In this document: positions 9,202 to 17,669 of the stretch, piece by piece
How positions within the stretch are numbered: the first letter of the stretch is position 1
Layout of the letters: every line of letters begins with the position of its first letter
Source of the DNA: Bradyrhizobium sp.
GTDB lineage: Bacteria > Pseudomonadota > Alphaproteobacteria > Rhizobiales > Xanthobacteraceae
Assembly: GCF_004799445.1 (NCBI RefSeq)
Contig: NZ_SSNA01000202.1
Span: 62,001-126,000 of the forward strand
Length of the DNA: 64,000 nucleotides
Direction: 5' to 3'
Position numbers and translations under genes: made by a program
Notes under the pieces: model-generated
What the model was told of the DNA's origin: nothing
The model's input: only the letters and a program-made list of their open reading frames with translations
The model's database searches: none

Positions 9202-9795
9202 ATGACCGATCCGAACCGGCCGAATGATGACGCGGGGAACGCCGCACAGACCGGCGAGCCCGTGGTCTCAAAACCCTACATCATGCCCGACGATCCCGAA
9301 GAGGGATCGGTCGAAGCGCTGGCCAAGGAAGCCGCGGAATCCCGTGACAAGATGCTGCGGACGCTGGCGGAAATGGAAAACCTGCGCAAGCGGACCGCGA
9401 AAGAGGTCGCCGATGCGCGAATCTATGGCATCACCGGATTCGCCCGCGACGTGCTCGACATCGCCGACAATCTGCAGCGGGCGCTCGATGCGGTTCCGGC
9501 CGAGACCCGGGAATCGGCCGACCCGATTCTGAAGGCGCTGATCGAAGGCGTCGAGTTGACCGAGCGGTCGTTGCTCAACGCGCTGGAGAAAAACGGCGTC
9601 AAGAAATTCGATCCCGCAGGCGAAAAATTTGATCCGAATTTTCAGCAGGCGATGTACGAAGTCCCCGACGCTTCGGTTGCCCCGGGCACGGTCGTGCAGG
9701 TCGTGCAGGCCGGCTACATGATCGGCGAGCGCGTGCTGCGGCCGGCGCTTGTGGCGGTGTCCAAGGGCGGCGCGAAAGCCGGCGCGCCCGGGTAG
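9202..9795 (+). CDS. grpE: Nucleotide exchange factor GrpE
   Basis: A 197-residue co-chaperone that releases ADP from DnaK. A long helical coiled-coil region (about 35-110, EALAKEAAESRDKMLRTLAE) is followed by the beta domain with FDPNFQQAMYEVPD. The ATG at 9202 has GAGAAGG about 6 nt upstream; an upstream in-frame ATG at 9172 has no such site. A weak heat-shock-like promoter (CTTGATT at 9115-9121, 14 bp, then CACGATA) lies upstream, but its -10 is poor. The order hrcA-grpE is classical. Confidence 0.93.
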   Translation: MTDPNRPNDDAGNAAQTGEPVVSKPYIMPDDPEEGSVEALAKEAAESRDKMLRTLAEMENLRKRTAKEVADARIYGITGFARDVLDIADNLQRALDAVPAETRESADPILKALIEGVELTERSLLNALEKNGVKKFDPAGEKFDPNFQQAMYEVPDASVAPGTVVQVVQAGYMIGERVLRPALVAVSKGGAKAGAPG

Positions 9796-9893
9796 ACCTG
9801 AGGCGTCATCGCGGCGAAGCGCGGTGCTGGATGATGATGCGAGAGGTGAATTGAGCCCGCTGACAGACCGATTCAATCAAAAAGACATCGGCT

Positions 9894-10610
9894 CTAAACC
9901 GCGATGTCGCTCGACTGGATGCGCTTGACGCCGGCCTTCGCCATATCCGCCCAGGCCTTGGCCAGCGAGCCCTGGGTGTCGATGCCGCGGCAGCCATCTT
10001 CGACGACATAGGCCTCGAAGCCGGCCTTGCGTGCATCCATCGCCGTCCATGCGACGCAGAAATCGGTCGCCAGCCCGGCGATGAAGAGGCGCTGCAGCTT
10101 GCGCGCCTTGAGATAGGCGGCAAGCCCGGTCGTGGTCTTGCCGTCGGCTTCGGTGAAGGCCGAATAGCTGTCGACGTCCTTGTGGTATCCCTTGCGAATG
10201 ACGAGCTCCGCCTGCGGTATCGACAGGTCCTTCGAGAGCGAGGCGCCGTCGGTTCCCTGCACGCAGTGATCGGGCCACAACACCTGCTTGCCATAGGAAA
10301 GATCGATGGTTTCGAACGGCTTCTTGCCGGCATGGGATGAGGCGAACGAGACATGGCCCGCGGTGTGCCAGTCCTGCGTCATCACGACATTGGCGAAACC
10401 TTTTGCGAGCCGGTTGATGACAGGGACGACCTGATCGCCGTCCTTCACGGCGAGGCTGCCGCCGGGCAGGAAACAGTTTTGAACATCGATGACCAGAAGC
10501 GCCGAGCTATCGTCAATCTTGAGCGGGGCTGCCGCCCATAGCGCTCTAGAAGCAATCGCCGTGAGCGCCATCGTGCCCAGGCTTGCAAGTACCTGCCTAC
10601 GGTCCAGCAT
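9894..10610 (-). CDS. Nicotinamidase/isochorismatase-family hydrolase with Tat-like signal
   Basis: A 238-residue cysteine hydrolase. Catalytic residues of the nicotinamidase type are visible: D42 (LLVIDVQNCF), K140 (VIRKG) and C185 (ATDFCV). The metal-site pattern D80-x-H82 (QDWH) and H93 is also present, as are PGGSLAV and WPDHCVQGT, which are typical of PncA. Unusually, the first 28 residues form an RR-containing export signal (DRRQVLASLG then a hydrophobic run ending AAA). It may therefore convert nicotinamide to nicotinate in the periplasm. It is convergent with grpE. Confidence 0.85.
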   Translation of the reverse strand: MLDRRQVLASLGTMALTAIASRALWAAAPLKIDDSSALLVIDVQNCFLPGGSLAVKDGDQVVPVINRLAKGFANVVMTQDWHTAGHVSFASSHAGKKPFETIDLSYGKQVLWPDHCVQGTDGASLSKDLSIPQAELVIRKGYHKDVDSYSAFTEADGKTTTGLAAYLKARKLQRLFIAGLATDFCVAWTAMDARKAGFEAYVVEDGCRGIDTQGSLAKAWADMAKAGVKRIQSSDIAV

Positions 10611-10725
10611 GTCGGATCTCCCCTGTCAGAACTGCGCCAGCAAATCAGGTCGGCGAGCGATCGTAAAGGAGCCCAGCCGATTCCCCCTGATCGAATCTTC
10701 GGCAACAGGTGACCAGATTACCGGC

Positions 10726-11664
10726 TCACTGCGGCTGAATTCCATCGCGCACGGCGCGAAAGCGCGGAAATGCTTTCGTCCATTCGTCGCGCGGGGCGCT
10801 GCCAATGATGCGCAAGGAGTTCTGGCCGCCACCGAACCGCAGCCACTGCACCACGGTGACCGGCGTATTGTCCTTGCCGCTGGTCGCATCGAGACGTGTT
10901 TCATATCCGGCCATGCCGTCGATACGGACCGGTTCGGACATCGTAATGCGCCAGTTGCGCACGCCGGGAATCGACCTTGCAGCCTGCTCGGCGTAGCGGC
11001 CGCGATCCTCCGGCTGCGTCGGCGCGGATCCCATCAGGCCAATCACCATGAAGGGCGCGGCCTCGAAGCCGGTCTTTTCATCGCCGTCGGCGAGAAGAAT
11101 ACCGGCGTTCGGCGCCAGGGTGCGGACATGCTTGAAGTCGCTGAGATCGCTGACCTTGAAGGGCATCAACCCCAATTGCTCCTCGACCGGAACCTCCTTG
11201 CGGATCACCGCCGACGCGAACATCTGCCGAACGGCGTCATCGGTGTAAATCTTGCTGGCGTTTTCGGGGACTTGCACGGCGACATAGCCGGAGAAGGTGC
11301 CGCCCGACAGGATCATCGAATAACGCCGCACGATGCTGGCGCCGTTCTTGGCGTTTTCGGCGGTGTAGTAGGCGGTCCCCGCCGCGGTCTCGATGCTCTC
11401 GGGCTTGATGCCGCCGGTGCCCGCCGGATTGGCCTTGAAGGCATTCATGACCTCGCCATAGGCCTCGGGCGGCAGCTCCGCGACCAGGACCTTGACGCTT
11501 TCATCCTCGGTTTCAAATCCGATGAATGTCTTTGCGCGGGAGAGGCCCACCAGGGGGACCATCCCGACCCGGACGCCAGGCGGAAAAACCGCCTCCGCGG
11601 CGAGGGCGGGGCTAACAAGGGTGACGAGCAGAGCCAGCGCGGCAAGGAGTCGAATGTGCTTCAT
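10726..11664 (-). CDS. Exported protein of unknown function
   Basis: About 312 residues with a clear Sec signal peptide (MKHIRLLAALALLVTLVSPALAA). The mature part has no motif I recognise. It contains segments such as VRVGMVPLVGLSRAKTFIGF and a C-terminal VVQWLRFGGGQNSLRIIG, suggesting a globular periplasmic domain. The ATG at 11664 was chosen over a TTG two codons upstream. It lies between the nicotinamidase-like gene and the dnaK regulatory region, divergent from dnaK. Confidence 0.75.
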   Translation of the reverse strand: MKHIRLLAALALLVTLVSPALAAEAVFPPGVRVGMVPLVGLSRAKTFIGFETEDESVKVLVAELPPEAYGEVMNAFKANPAGTGGIKPESIETAAGTAYYTAENAKNGASIVRRYSMILSGGTFSGYVAVQVPENASKIYTDDAVRQMFASAVIRKEVPVEEQLGLMPFKVSDLSDFKHVRTLAPNAGILLADGDEKTGFEAAPFMVIGLMGSAPTQPEDRGRYAEQAARSIPGVRNWRITMSEPVRIDGMAGYETRLDATSGKDNTPVTVVQWLRFGGGQNSLRIIGSAPRDEWTKAFPRFRAVRDGIQPQ

Positions 11665-11897
11665 CGGCAATCTACTGGGTTCGCATTGCGGCGGTTCGGT
11701 GGTGGGCGGGTCGCCCGTCCCTTGTGGGACCCTTGATCGGTCGGCTTGCTTTTAACGGTTTTGCCGCCCCGGCAACAGCGGCGCCGTGATGGCGTTTCGG
11801 CCACCGGGTCTTGCCCGGCGGGGCCGGTCTTGAGGCCTGAAGCCGACACTATCTTTCAAGGTTTAGGGTTTTCGCGGCCCAAGGTTGCGTCGGCCTC

Positions 11898-11925
11898 CTT
11901 GCAGGCCCTGCCCCCCCTCCTATAT
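11898..11925 (+). promoter_or_regulatory. Candidate RpoH (sigma-32) promoter of dnaK
   Basis: The -35 CTTGCAG (11898-11904) is followed after 14 bp by the -10 CCTATAT (11919-11925). The hsp20 promoter in this window has the same 14-bp spacing (CTTGAAC and CCCATAT). Transcription would start near 11933 and give a leader of about 97 nt. The rest of the 359-bp gap before dnaK shows no other element. Confidence 0.55.
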
Positions 11926-12029
11926 GAGGCTCACCGTCGCAATATCGCGAGTATTTGATCGTTGGGGGTTTGGATTGGTGCGCCGTCAGGGCCCAGCCAA
12001 CCTGCCGCAAAAAGAAGGATATGAGGACC

Positions 12030-13931
12030 ATGGGAAAGGTCATTGGGATCGATCTCGGCACCACGAATTCGTGCGTCGCCGTAATGGATGGCAAGACAGC
12101 GAAAGTCATCGAAAACGCCGAGGGTATGCGAACGACCCCCTCGATCGTCGCCTTTAGCGACGATGGTGAGCGCCTGGTCGGCCAGCCCGCCAAGCGTCAG
12201 GCAGTGACCAATCCCGAGCGGACCTTCTTTGCGGTCAAGCGCCTTGTCGGCCGCCGCTACGACGATCCGATGGTCGAAAAGGACAAGAAGCTCGTCCCCT
12301 ACAAGATCGTCAAGGCGTCCAATGGCGATGCCTGGGTCGAAGCCGACGGCAAAACCTATTCGCCCTCGCAGGTCTCCGCTTTCATTCTGCAGAAGATGAA
12401 GGAAACCGCGGAAGCCCATCTCGGCCAGAAGGTCGATCAGGCCGTCATCACCGTTCCCGCCTATTTCAACGACGCGCAACGTCAGGCCACCAAGGACGCC
12501 GGCAAGATCGCCGGCCTTGAAGTGCTGCGCATCATCAACGAGCCGACCGCGGCCGCCCTAGCCTACGGTCTCGACAAGTCGAAATCCGGCACCATCGCGG
12601 TGTACGACCTCGGCGGCGGTACCTTCGACGTCTCGATCCTCGAGATCGGCGACGGCGTGTTCGAGGTGAAGTCGACCAATGGCGATACGTTTTTGGGCGG
12701 CGAAGACTTCGACATGCGGCTGGTCAGCTATCTGGCCGATGAATTCCAGAAGGAGCAGGGCATCAACCTGCGCAACGACAAGCTTGCCTTGCAGCGGCTG
12801 AAAGAGGCCGCCGAAAAGGCCAAGATCGAGTTGTCCTCGACCACCCAGACCGAAATCAATCTGCCGTTCATCACCGCCGATCAGACCGGGCCGAAGCATC
12901 TGACGATGAAGCTGACGCGCGCCAAGTTCGAAGCGCTGGTCGACGATCTCGTCCAGAAGACCATCGAGCCCTGCCGCAAGGCGCTGAAGGATGCCGGCCT
13001 CACCGCCGGCGAGATCGGCGAAGTGGTGCTGGTCGGCGGCATGACCCGCATGCCGAAGGTCCAGGAAGTGGTGAAGCAGCTGTTCGGCAAGGAGCCGCAC
13101 AAGGGCGTCAACCCCGACGAAGTCGTGGCCATTGGTGCCGCGATCCAGGCCGGCGTGCTGCAGGGCGACGTCAAGGACGTGCTGCTGCTCGACGTGACGC
13201 CGCTGTCGCTCGGCATCGAGACGCTGGGCGGCGTGTTCACCCGCATCATTGATCGCAACACCACGATCCCGACCAAGAAGAGCCAGGTGTTCTCGACCGC
13301 CGAGGACAACCAGAACGCCGTCACCATCCGCGTCTTCCAGGGCGAGCGTGAAATGGCGGCCGACAACAAGGTGCTTGGCCAGTTCGATCTGATGGGTATT
13401 CCACCCTCGCCGCGCGGCATGCCGCAAATCGAGGTGACCTTCGATATCGACGCCAACGGCATCGTCAACGTGTCGGCGAAGGACAAGGCGACCGGCAAGG
13501 AACAGCAGATCCGGATCCAGGCATCCGGCGGTCTGTCTGAGGCCGACATCCAGAAGATGGTCAAGGACGCCGAGGCCAACGCCGCCGAGGACAAGAAGCG
13601 CCGTGAGGCGGTCGACGCCAAGAACCACGCCGACGCGCTGGTGCATTCCACCGAGAAGGCGCTGGCCGAGCATGGCGCGAAGATCGCGGAAGGCGAGCGC
13701 CGCGCCATCGAGGACGCGGTGAGCGACTTGAAGGAAGCGCTGAAGGGCGAGGATGCCGAGGCGATCAAGACCAAGACCAACACGCTGGCCCAGGCTTCGA
13801 TGAAGCTCGGCGAGGCGATGTACAAGCAGCAGGCCGAGAGCGACGCGGCCAAGGATGCGGCAAAGGACGACGTGGTCGACGCGGAGTTTACCGAGGTCGA
13901 CGACGACAAGAACAACAAGAAGTCTGCTTAA
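12030..13931 (+). CDS. dnaK: Molecular chaperone DnaK (Hsp70)
   Basis: About 633 residues, the usual length. The ATPase domain begins GKVIGIDLGTTNSCVAVMDG and contains YDLGGGTFDVSIL and the linker DVTPLSLGIETLGG before the substrate-binding domain. The C-terminus ends acidic, with EFTEVDDD. The ATG at 12030 is about 10 nt after GAAGGA. An in-frame ATG nine bases upstream is less well placed, and longer starts are not conserved. It works with DnaJ (next gene) and GrpE (9202-9795). Heat control through the promoter at 11898-11925 is likely. Confidence 0.97.
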   Translation: MGKVIGIDLGTTNSCVAVMDGKTAKVIENAEGMRTTPSIVAFSDDGERLVGQPAKRQAVTNPERTFFAVKRLVGRRYDDPMVEKDKKLVPYKIVKASNGDAWVEADGKTYSPSQVSAFILQKMKETAEAHLGQKVDQAVITVPAYFNDAQRQATKDAGKIAGLEVLRIINEPTAAALAYGLDKSKSGTIAVYDLGGGTFDVSILEIGDGVFEVKSTNGDTFLGGEDFDMRLVSYLADEFQKEQGINLRNDKLALQRLKEAAEKAKIELSSTTQTEINLPFITADQTGPKHLTMKLTRAKFEALVDDLVQKTIEPCRKALKDAGLTAGEIGEVVLVGGMTRMPKVQEVVKQLFGKEPHKGVNPDEVVAIGAAIQAGVLQGDVKDVLLLDVTPLSLGIETLGGVFTRIIDRNTTIPTKKSQVFSTAEDNQNAVTIRVFQGEREMAADNKVLGQFDLMGIPPSPRGMPQIEVTFDIDANGIVNVSAKDKATGKEQQIRIQASGGLSEADIQKMVKDAEANAAEDKKRREAVDAKNHADALVHSTEKALAEHGAKIAEGERRAIEDAVSDLKEALKGEDAEAIKTKTNTLAQASMKLGEAMYKQQAESDAAKDAAKDDVVDAEFTEVDDDKNNKKSA

Positions 13932-13942
13932 AGGCTGACATC

Positions 13943-13999
13943 ATGACCCTCATTCCGGCGGGCACGCAGGTCGCGTCTCGAAGGATGGGGGTCATTTTT
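13943..13999 (+). terminator. Intrinsic terminator/attenuator between dnaK and dnaJ
   Basis: The arm ATGACCCTCATTCC (13943-13956) can pair with GGATGGGGGTCAT (13983-13995), with one bulge and a G-U pair. The 3' arm runs into five T residues (13995-13999). Lying 12 bp after the dnaK stop and 74 bp before dnaJ, it could lower dnaJ expression relative to dnaK. Confidence 0.6.
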
Positions 14000-14072
14000 C
14001 GTTAAGCCGGAGGCGGCATTGTGTGAGCCGCATTGCTTCGGGATCAGGATGAACTTCGGGCGGGTTTGACGG

Positions 14073-15203
14073 ATGTCCACCAAGCGCTGCTATTACGAAA
14101 CCCTTGAAGTCGAGCGGAACGCGGACGAATCCAAACTCAAGGCGGCCTTCCGCAAGCTCGCTATGAAATGGCATCCGGACAAGAATCCGGGCGATGCCAG
14201 CAGTGAAATCCGCTTCAAGGAAATCAACGAAGCCTACGAAGTCCTGAAAGACGGCGACAAGCGCGCCGCCTATGACCGGTTCGGCCATGCGGCGTTCGAG
14301 CAGGGCGGCGGCGGGGGTCCCGGCTTCGGCGCCGGCTTTGCCTCGTCATTTTCGGATATTTTCGAAGACCTGTTCGGCATGGCCGGGCAGCGCGGACGCG
14401 GCGGCGGGCGCGAGCGCGGCGCCGACTTGCGTTACAACATGGAAATCACGCTGGAGGAAGCCTACCTCGGCAAGACCGCCCAGATCGAGATTCCGGTTTC
14501 GGTCACCTGCGAATCCTGTTCGGGCACCGGCGCCAAGGCCGGCACCAAGCCGAAGACCTGCGCGATGTGCGGCGGGGCGGGACGGGTGCGGCAGGCCCAG
14601 GGATTTTTCACGCTGGAGCGAACCTGCCCGGGCTGCCAGGGCCGCGGCCAGATGATCGAAGACCCGTGCCCTTCATGTGTGGGCTCCGGGCGGGTGACGC
14701 GCGAGCGGAACCTGTCGGTCAATATCCCCCAAGGTGTCGAAGACGGGACGCGGATCCGGCTGGCCGGCGAAGGCGAGGCGGGTGTCCGCGGCGGGCCGCC
14801 CGGCGACCTCTATATCTTCCTGTCGCTCGCCAGCCACGAGTTCTTCCAGCGCGACGGCGCCGATCTGCATTGCCGTGTGCCGATCTCGATGGTGACGGCG
14901 GCGCTCGGGGGTGAGTTCGAGGTGCCGACCATCGACAAAGGCAAGACCAAGGTGAAGATACCTTCGGGAACCCAGTCCGGCCGGCGCTTTCGCATTGCAT
15001 CAAAGGGGATGCCGGTGCTCCGCTCGCGACAGACCGGCGACATGTACGTCCAGGTCGCGGTCGAAACGCCGCAGAATCTGACCAAGAAGCAGCAGGAATT
15101 GCTGGCCGAGTTCGAAAAATTATCCTCCGGTGCAACCCAGCCCGAGGCTGCGGGTTTCTTCACCAAGGTCAAGGACTTCTTCGGCACCCGCGCCAATAGC
15201 TGA
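14073..15203 (+). CDS. dnaJ: Molecular chaperone DnaJ (Hsp40)
   Basis: A 376-residue type I J-protein. The J domain carries the H34-P35-D36 motif. A Gly/Phe-rich linker (about 75-100) and four zinc-finger repeats follow (CESCSGTG, CAMCGGAG, CPGCQGRG, CPSCVGSG). It delivers substrates to DnaK and stimulates its ATPase. It lies 141 bp after dnaK, beyond a probable terminator. Confidence 0.97.
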   Translation: MSTKRCYYETLEVERNADESKLKAAFRKLAMKWHPDKNPGDASSEIRFKEINEAYEVLKDGDKRAAYDRFGHAAFEQGGGGGPGFGAGFASSFSDIFEDLFGMAGQRGRGGGRERGADLRYNMEITLEEAYLGKTAQIEIPVSVTCESCSGTGAKAGTKPKTCAMCGGAGRVRQAQGFFTLERTCPGCQGRGQMIEDPCPSCVGSGRVTRERNLSVNIPQGVEDGTRIRLAGEGEAGVRGGPPGDLYIFLSLASHEFFQRDGADLHCRVPISMVTAALGGEFEVPTIDKGKTKVKIPSGTQSGRRFRIASKGMPVLRSRQTGDMYVQVAVETPQNLTKKQQELLAEFEKLSSGATQPEAAGFFTKVKDFFGTRANS

Positions 15204-15298
15204 AGCGCGTTTTGCTTGACCGTATCGCCTGCTACCTATACGTCTTTATGACTATTTTCTGACACTGCCGCCTGAGCGCGGTCCCGCCTGGTAGCGAC

Positions 15299-15901
15299 AT
15301 GCCTCTGCAATCGTCCGTGCGTGCGTTGAAAAAGCCTCCTCGTCTCGACGATGAGGTGCGTTTTCTTCGTTCATGGATCGAGAAGCCGCTGCACATGGGC
15401 GCCGTGATGCCTTCGGGACGGGTGCTGGCGCGCACCATGGCCCAGTATGTCGACATCGATTCCACCGGCCCGGTCGTCGAGCTTGGGCCCGGCACCGGCG
15501 CGATCACCAACGCGCTGATCGAGCGCGGCGTCGATCAGAAGCGTCTGGTACTGGTCGAATATAATCCAGGCTTCTGCGCGCTGCTGCGCGATCGCTATCC
15601 GCTCGCCAAGGTGGTGCAGGGCGACGCCTATGCGTTGCGCGACTCGCTGTGGAACGTGCTGAACACGCCGGCATCGGCGGTCGTGTCCGGCCTGCCGCTC
15701 GTCACCAAGCCGATGCTGACGCGCCTGAAATTGATTCGCGATGCCTTCCTGGCGCTGGCGCCGGGTGCGCCGTTCGTGCAGTTCACCTATTCGGTCGCGC
15801 CGCCGATCCCGAAGTCGCTGCCGGGCGTCTCCACGGAAGCTTCCGAGCGCATCTGGATGAACCTTCCGCCGGCCCGCGTCTGGGTGTATCGGAAGCACTG
15901 A
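15299..15901 (+). CDS. pmtA: Phosphatidylethanolamine N-methyltransferase, PmtA type
   Basis: A 200-residue SAM-dependent methyltransferase with motif I VVELGPGTGAITNAL at about residues 59-73 and the family segment GLPLVTKP. PmtA enzymes methylate phosphatidylethanolamine at the membrane to make phosphatidylcholine, an abundant lipid in rhizobia. Assignment as PmtA rather than another small methyltransferase rests on the N-terminal pattern (FLRSWIEKPLHMGAVMPSG) and on its place after dnaKJ, known to me from Bradyrhizobium. Confidence in the exact methylation steps is lower. Confidence 0.82.
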   Translation: MPLQSSVRALKKPPRLDDEVRFLRSWIEKPLHMGAVMPSGRVLARTMAQYVDIDSTGPVVELGPGTGAITNALIERGVDQKRLVLVEYNPGFCALLRDRYPLAKVVQGDAYALRDSLWNVLNTPASAVVSGLPLVTKPMLTRLKLIRDAFLALAPGAPFVQFTYSVAPPIPKSLPGVSTEASERIWMNLPPARVWVYRKH

Positions 15902-15943
15902 CCCTTCGCCGTGCGGAGGGTTCGTCCTGAACCGATTTAGACC

Positions 15944-16522
15944 ATGTCCGCGCTGAAAATCCTCGTGATCCCAGGTTCGCTCCGCACCGGCTCGCTCAAT
16001 GCGAGGCTGGCGGCGGCCGCCGCGGACCAATTCGCGCAGGCCGGCGTCGAGGTCTCACGCATATCGCTCGCCGATTTTCCGCTGCCGATTTATGACGGTG
16101 ACTTGCAGACCAGATCCGGCGTGCCGAAGAACGCGGTCAATCTCAAGCGCATGATCGGCGTCCATCATGGCGTCCTGATCGTGACGCCGGAATACAACGC
16201 ATCGGTGCCGCCGCTGGTCAAGAATGCCATCGACTGGGTAAGCCGCGTGCAGGACCCGCACGAAACCCGCGGCCAGGTGTTTCGCGAGCGTGCGTTTGCG
16301 ATCGCGGCGGCTTCGGACAACCGGCTCGGCGGAACGCGGTCGCTGGCGGCGCTGCGCCTGATCCTGTCCGCCTGCCATGCCATGGTGATTCCGAACCAGC
16401 TCGCGCTGTCATTCGCGTCGGAAGCCTATGATGATATGGACAGGTTGAAACATCCGGCCGATATCGAGGCGCTCGGCGCGCTGGTGCGGCAGTTGATCGA
16501 ATTTTCCCAGCGCCTGATGTGA
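15944..16522 (+). CDS. NADPH-dependent FMN reductase family protein
   Basis: A 192-residue flavodoxin-like protein. The phosphate-binding loop PGSLRTGSLN lies at about residues 9-18, and the TPEYNASVPPLVKNAIDW motif marks the azoreductase/chromate/quinone reductase family. It probably uses NAD(P)H and FMN to reduce quinones or other acceptors; the true substrate is not visible. pyrF follows after 6 bp, so the two are likely co-transcribed. Confidence 0.87.
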   Translation: MSALKILVIPGSLRTGSLNARLAAAAADQFAQAGVEVSRISLADFPLPIYDGDLQTRSGVPKNAVNLKRMIGVHHGVLIVTPEYNASVPPLVKNAIDWVSRVQDPHETRGQVFRERAFAIAAASDNRLGGTRSLAALRLILSACHAMVIPNQLALSFASEAYDDMDRLKHPADIEALGALVRQLIEFSQRLM

Positions 16523-16528
16523 GGTGAC

Positions 16529-17239
16529 ATGCAGCCATCGACCATCGCTCCCCGCGACCGCCTGATCGTGGCGCTCGATCTGCCCGGCACGGCGCCCGCG
16601 GAAGCGATGATTGCCCGGCTCGGCGACAGTGTCACGTTCTACAAGATCGGCTATCAGCTCGCTTACGCGGGCGGACTTTCGCTGGTCCGTCAGCTGACCG
16701 AGAACGGCAAGAAAGTGTTCGTCGATCTCAAGCTGCACGACATCAGCAACACGGTGGCGCGCGGCGTCGAGAGCCTCGCTGCCCTCGGCGCGACATTCCT
16801 GACCGTGCACGCCTATCCGCAGACCATGAAGGCGGCGGTGGAAGCGCGCGCGGGGTCGGACCTGAAAATCCTCGCCGTCACCGTGCTGACCTCCTATGAC
16901 GATGCCGATCTGCAAGCCGCGGGCTATCGCCTTTCGGTCTCCGATCTGGTCGAGGCCCGCGCCCGGCAGGCACAGGCGCTCGGCGTCGATGGGCTGGTGT
17001 GCTCGCCCGAAGAGGCGGTCGCCTTGCGCCAGATCGTGGGTCGCAGCATGAGTCTCGTGACCCCCGGCATCCGGCCGGCGGGCACCCCGAGCGGCGACCA
17101 GAAGCGGATCATGACGCCGCAGCGCGCCATTGCGGCCGGCGCGGATTATCTGGTGGTCGGGCGGCCGGTGGTGGAAGCCGCCGATCCCAAGGCGGCGGCC
17201 GAGGCCATCCAGGCCGAGATCGCACAGGCGCTGGGCTGA
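16529..17239 (+). CDS. pyrF: Orotidine 5'-phosphate decarboxylase
   Basis: A 236-residue TIM-barrel enzyme that makes UMP from OMP. The catalytic D66-x-K68-x2-D71 motif (VFVDLKLHDI) is intact, and the phosphate-binding end GADYLVVGRPV is present. GAGGTGAC precedes the ATG. It sits between the flavin reductase and the DUF1330 gene on one strand. Confidence 0.96.
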   Translation: MQPSTIAPRDRLIVALDLPGTAPAEAMIARLGDSVTFYKIGYQLAYAGGLSLVRQLTENGKKVFVDLKLHDISNTVARGVESLAALGATFLTVHAYPQTMKAAVEARAGSDLKILAVTVLTSYDDADLQAAGYRLSVSDLVEARARQAQALGVDGLVCSPEEAVALRQIVGRSMSLVTPGIRPAGTPSGDQKRIMTPQRAIAAGADYLVVGRPVVEAADPKAAAEAIQAEIAQALG

Positions 17240-17259
17240 ACAAAAAGGAGAAGCGCAAG

Positions 17260-17562
17260 ATGGCGAAAGGCTACTGGATTGCGCGTATCGATGTTCACAA
17301 CATGGACGGCTACAAGGACTATGTCGCGCAGAACGGCGCGGTATTTGCAAAATTCGGCGCCAAATTTCTGGTCCGCGGCGGCAAGCATGTGCCCAAGGAA
17401 GGCTCGTCGCGCGCGCGCAACGTGGTGCTGGAGTTCAAGGACTACGAGACCGCGATCGCCTGCTATAATTCACCCGAATATGTCCGCCTGGTCGCGCTGC
17501 GCAGTCCCCATGCCGAGAGCGATCTCGTGATCATCGAGGGCTATGACGGGCCGCAGCCGTAA
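17260..17562 (+). CDS. DUF1330 family protein
   Basis: A 100-residue cytosolic protein of the dimeric alpha/beta-barrel type DUF1330 family (KGYWIARIDVHN, YKDYVAQN, RNVVLEFKDYETAIACYNSPEY). The biochemical role of the family is unknown. The ATG at 17260 has a strong AAAAGGAG about 10 nt upstream and lies 20 bp after pyrF. Confidence 0.9.
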   Translation: MAKGYWIARIDVHNMDGYKDYVAQNGAVFAKFGAKFLVRGGKHVPKEGSSRARNVVLEFKDYETAIACYNSPEYVRLVALRSPHAESDLVIIEGYDGPQP

Positions 17563-17669
17563 AGTGCCGTCTGCCCTTTCGGGACGACGCCCGCCATGAC
17601 GGTGGGTAACGCCCGATCGGTTGCCGGAACTGCCCGCCCCGGTTATACGGCTTGGGTGAGGTCTGAAAA

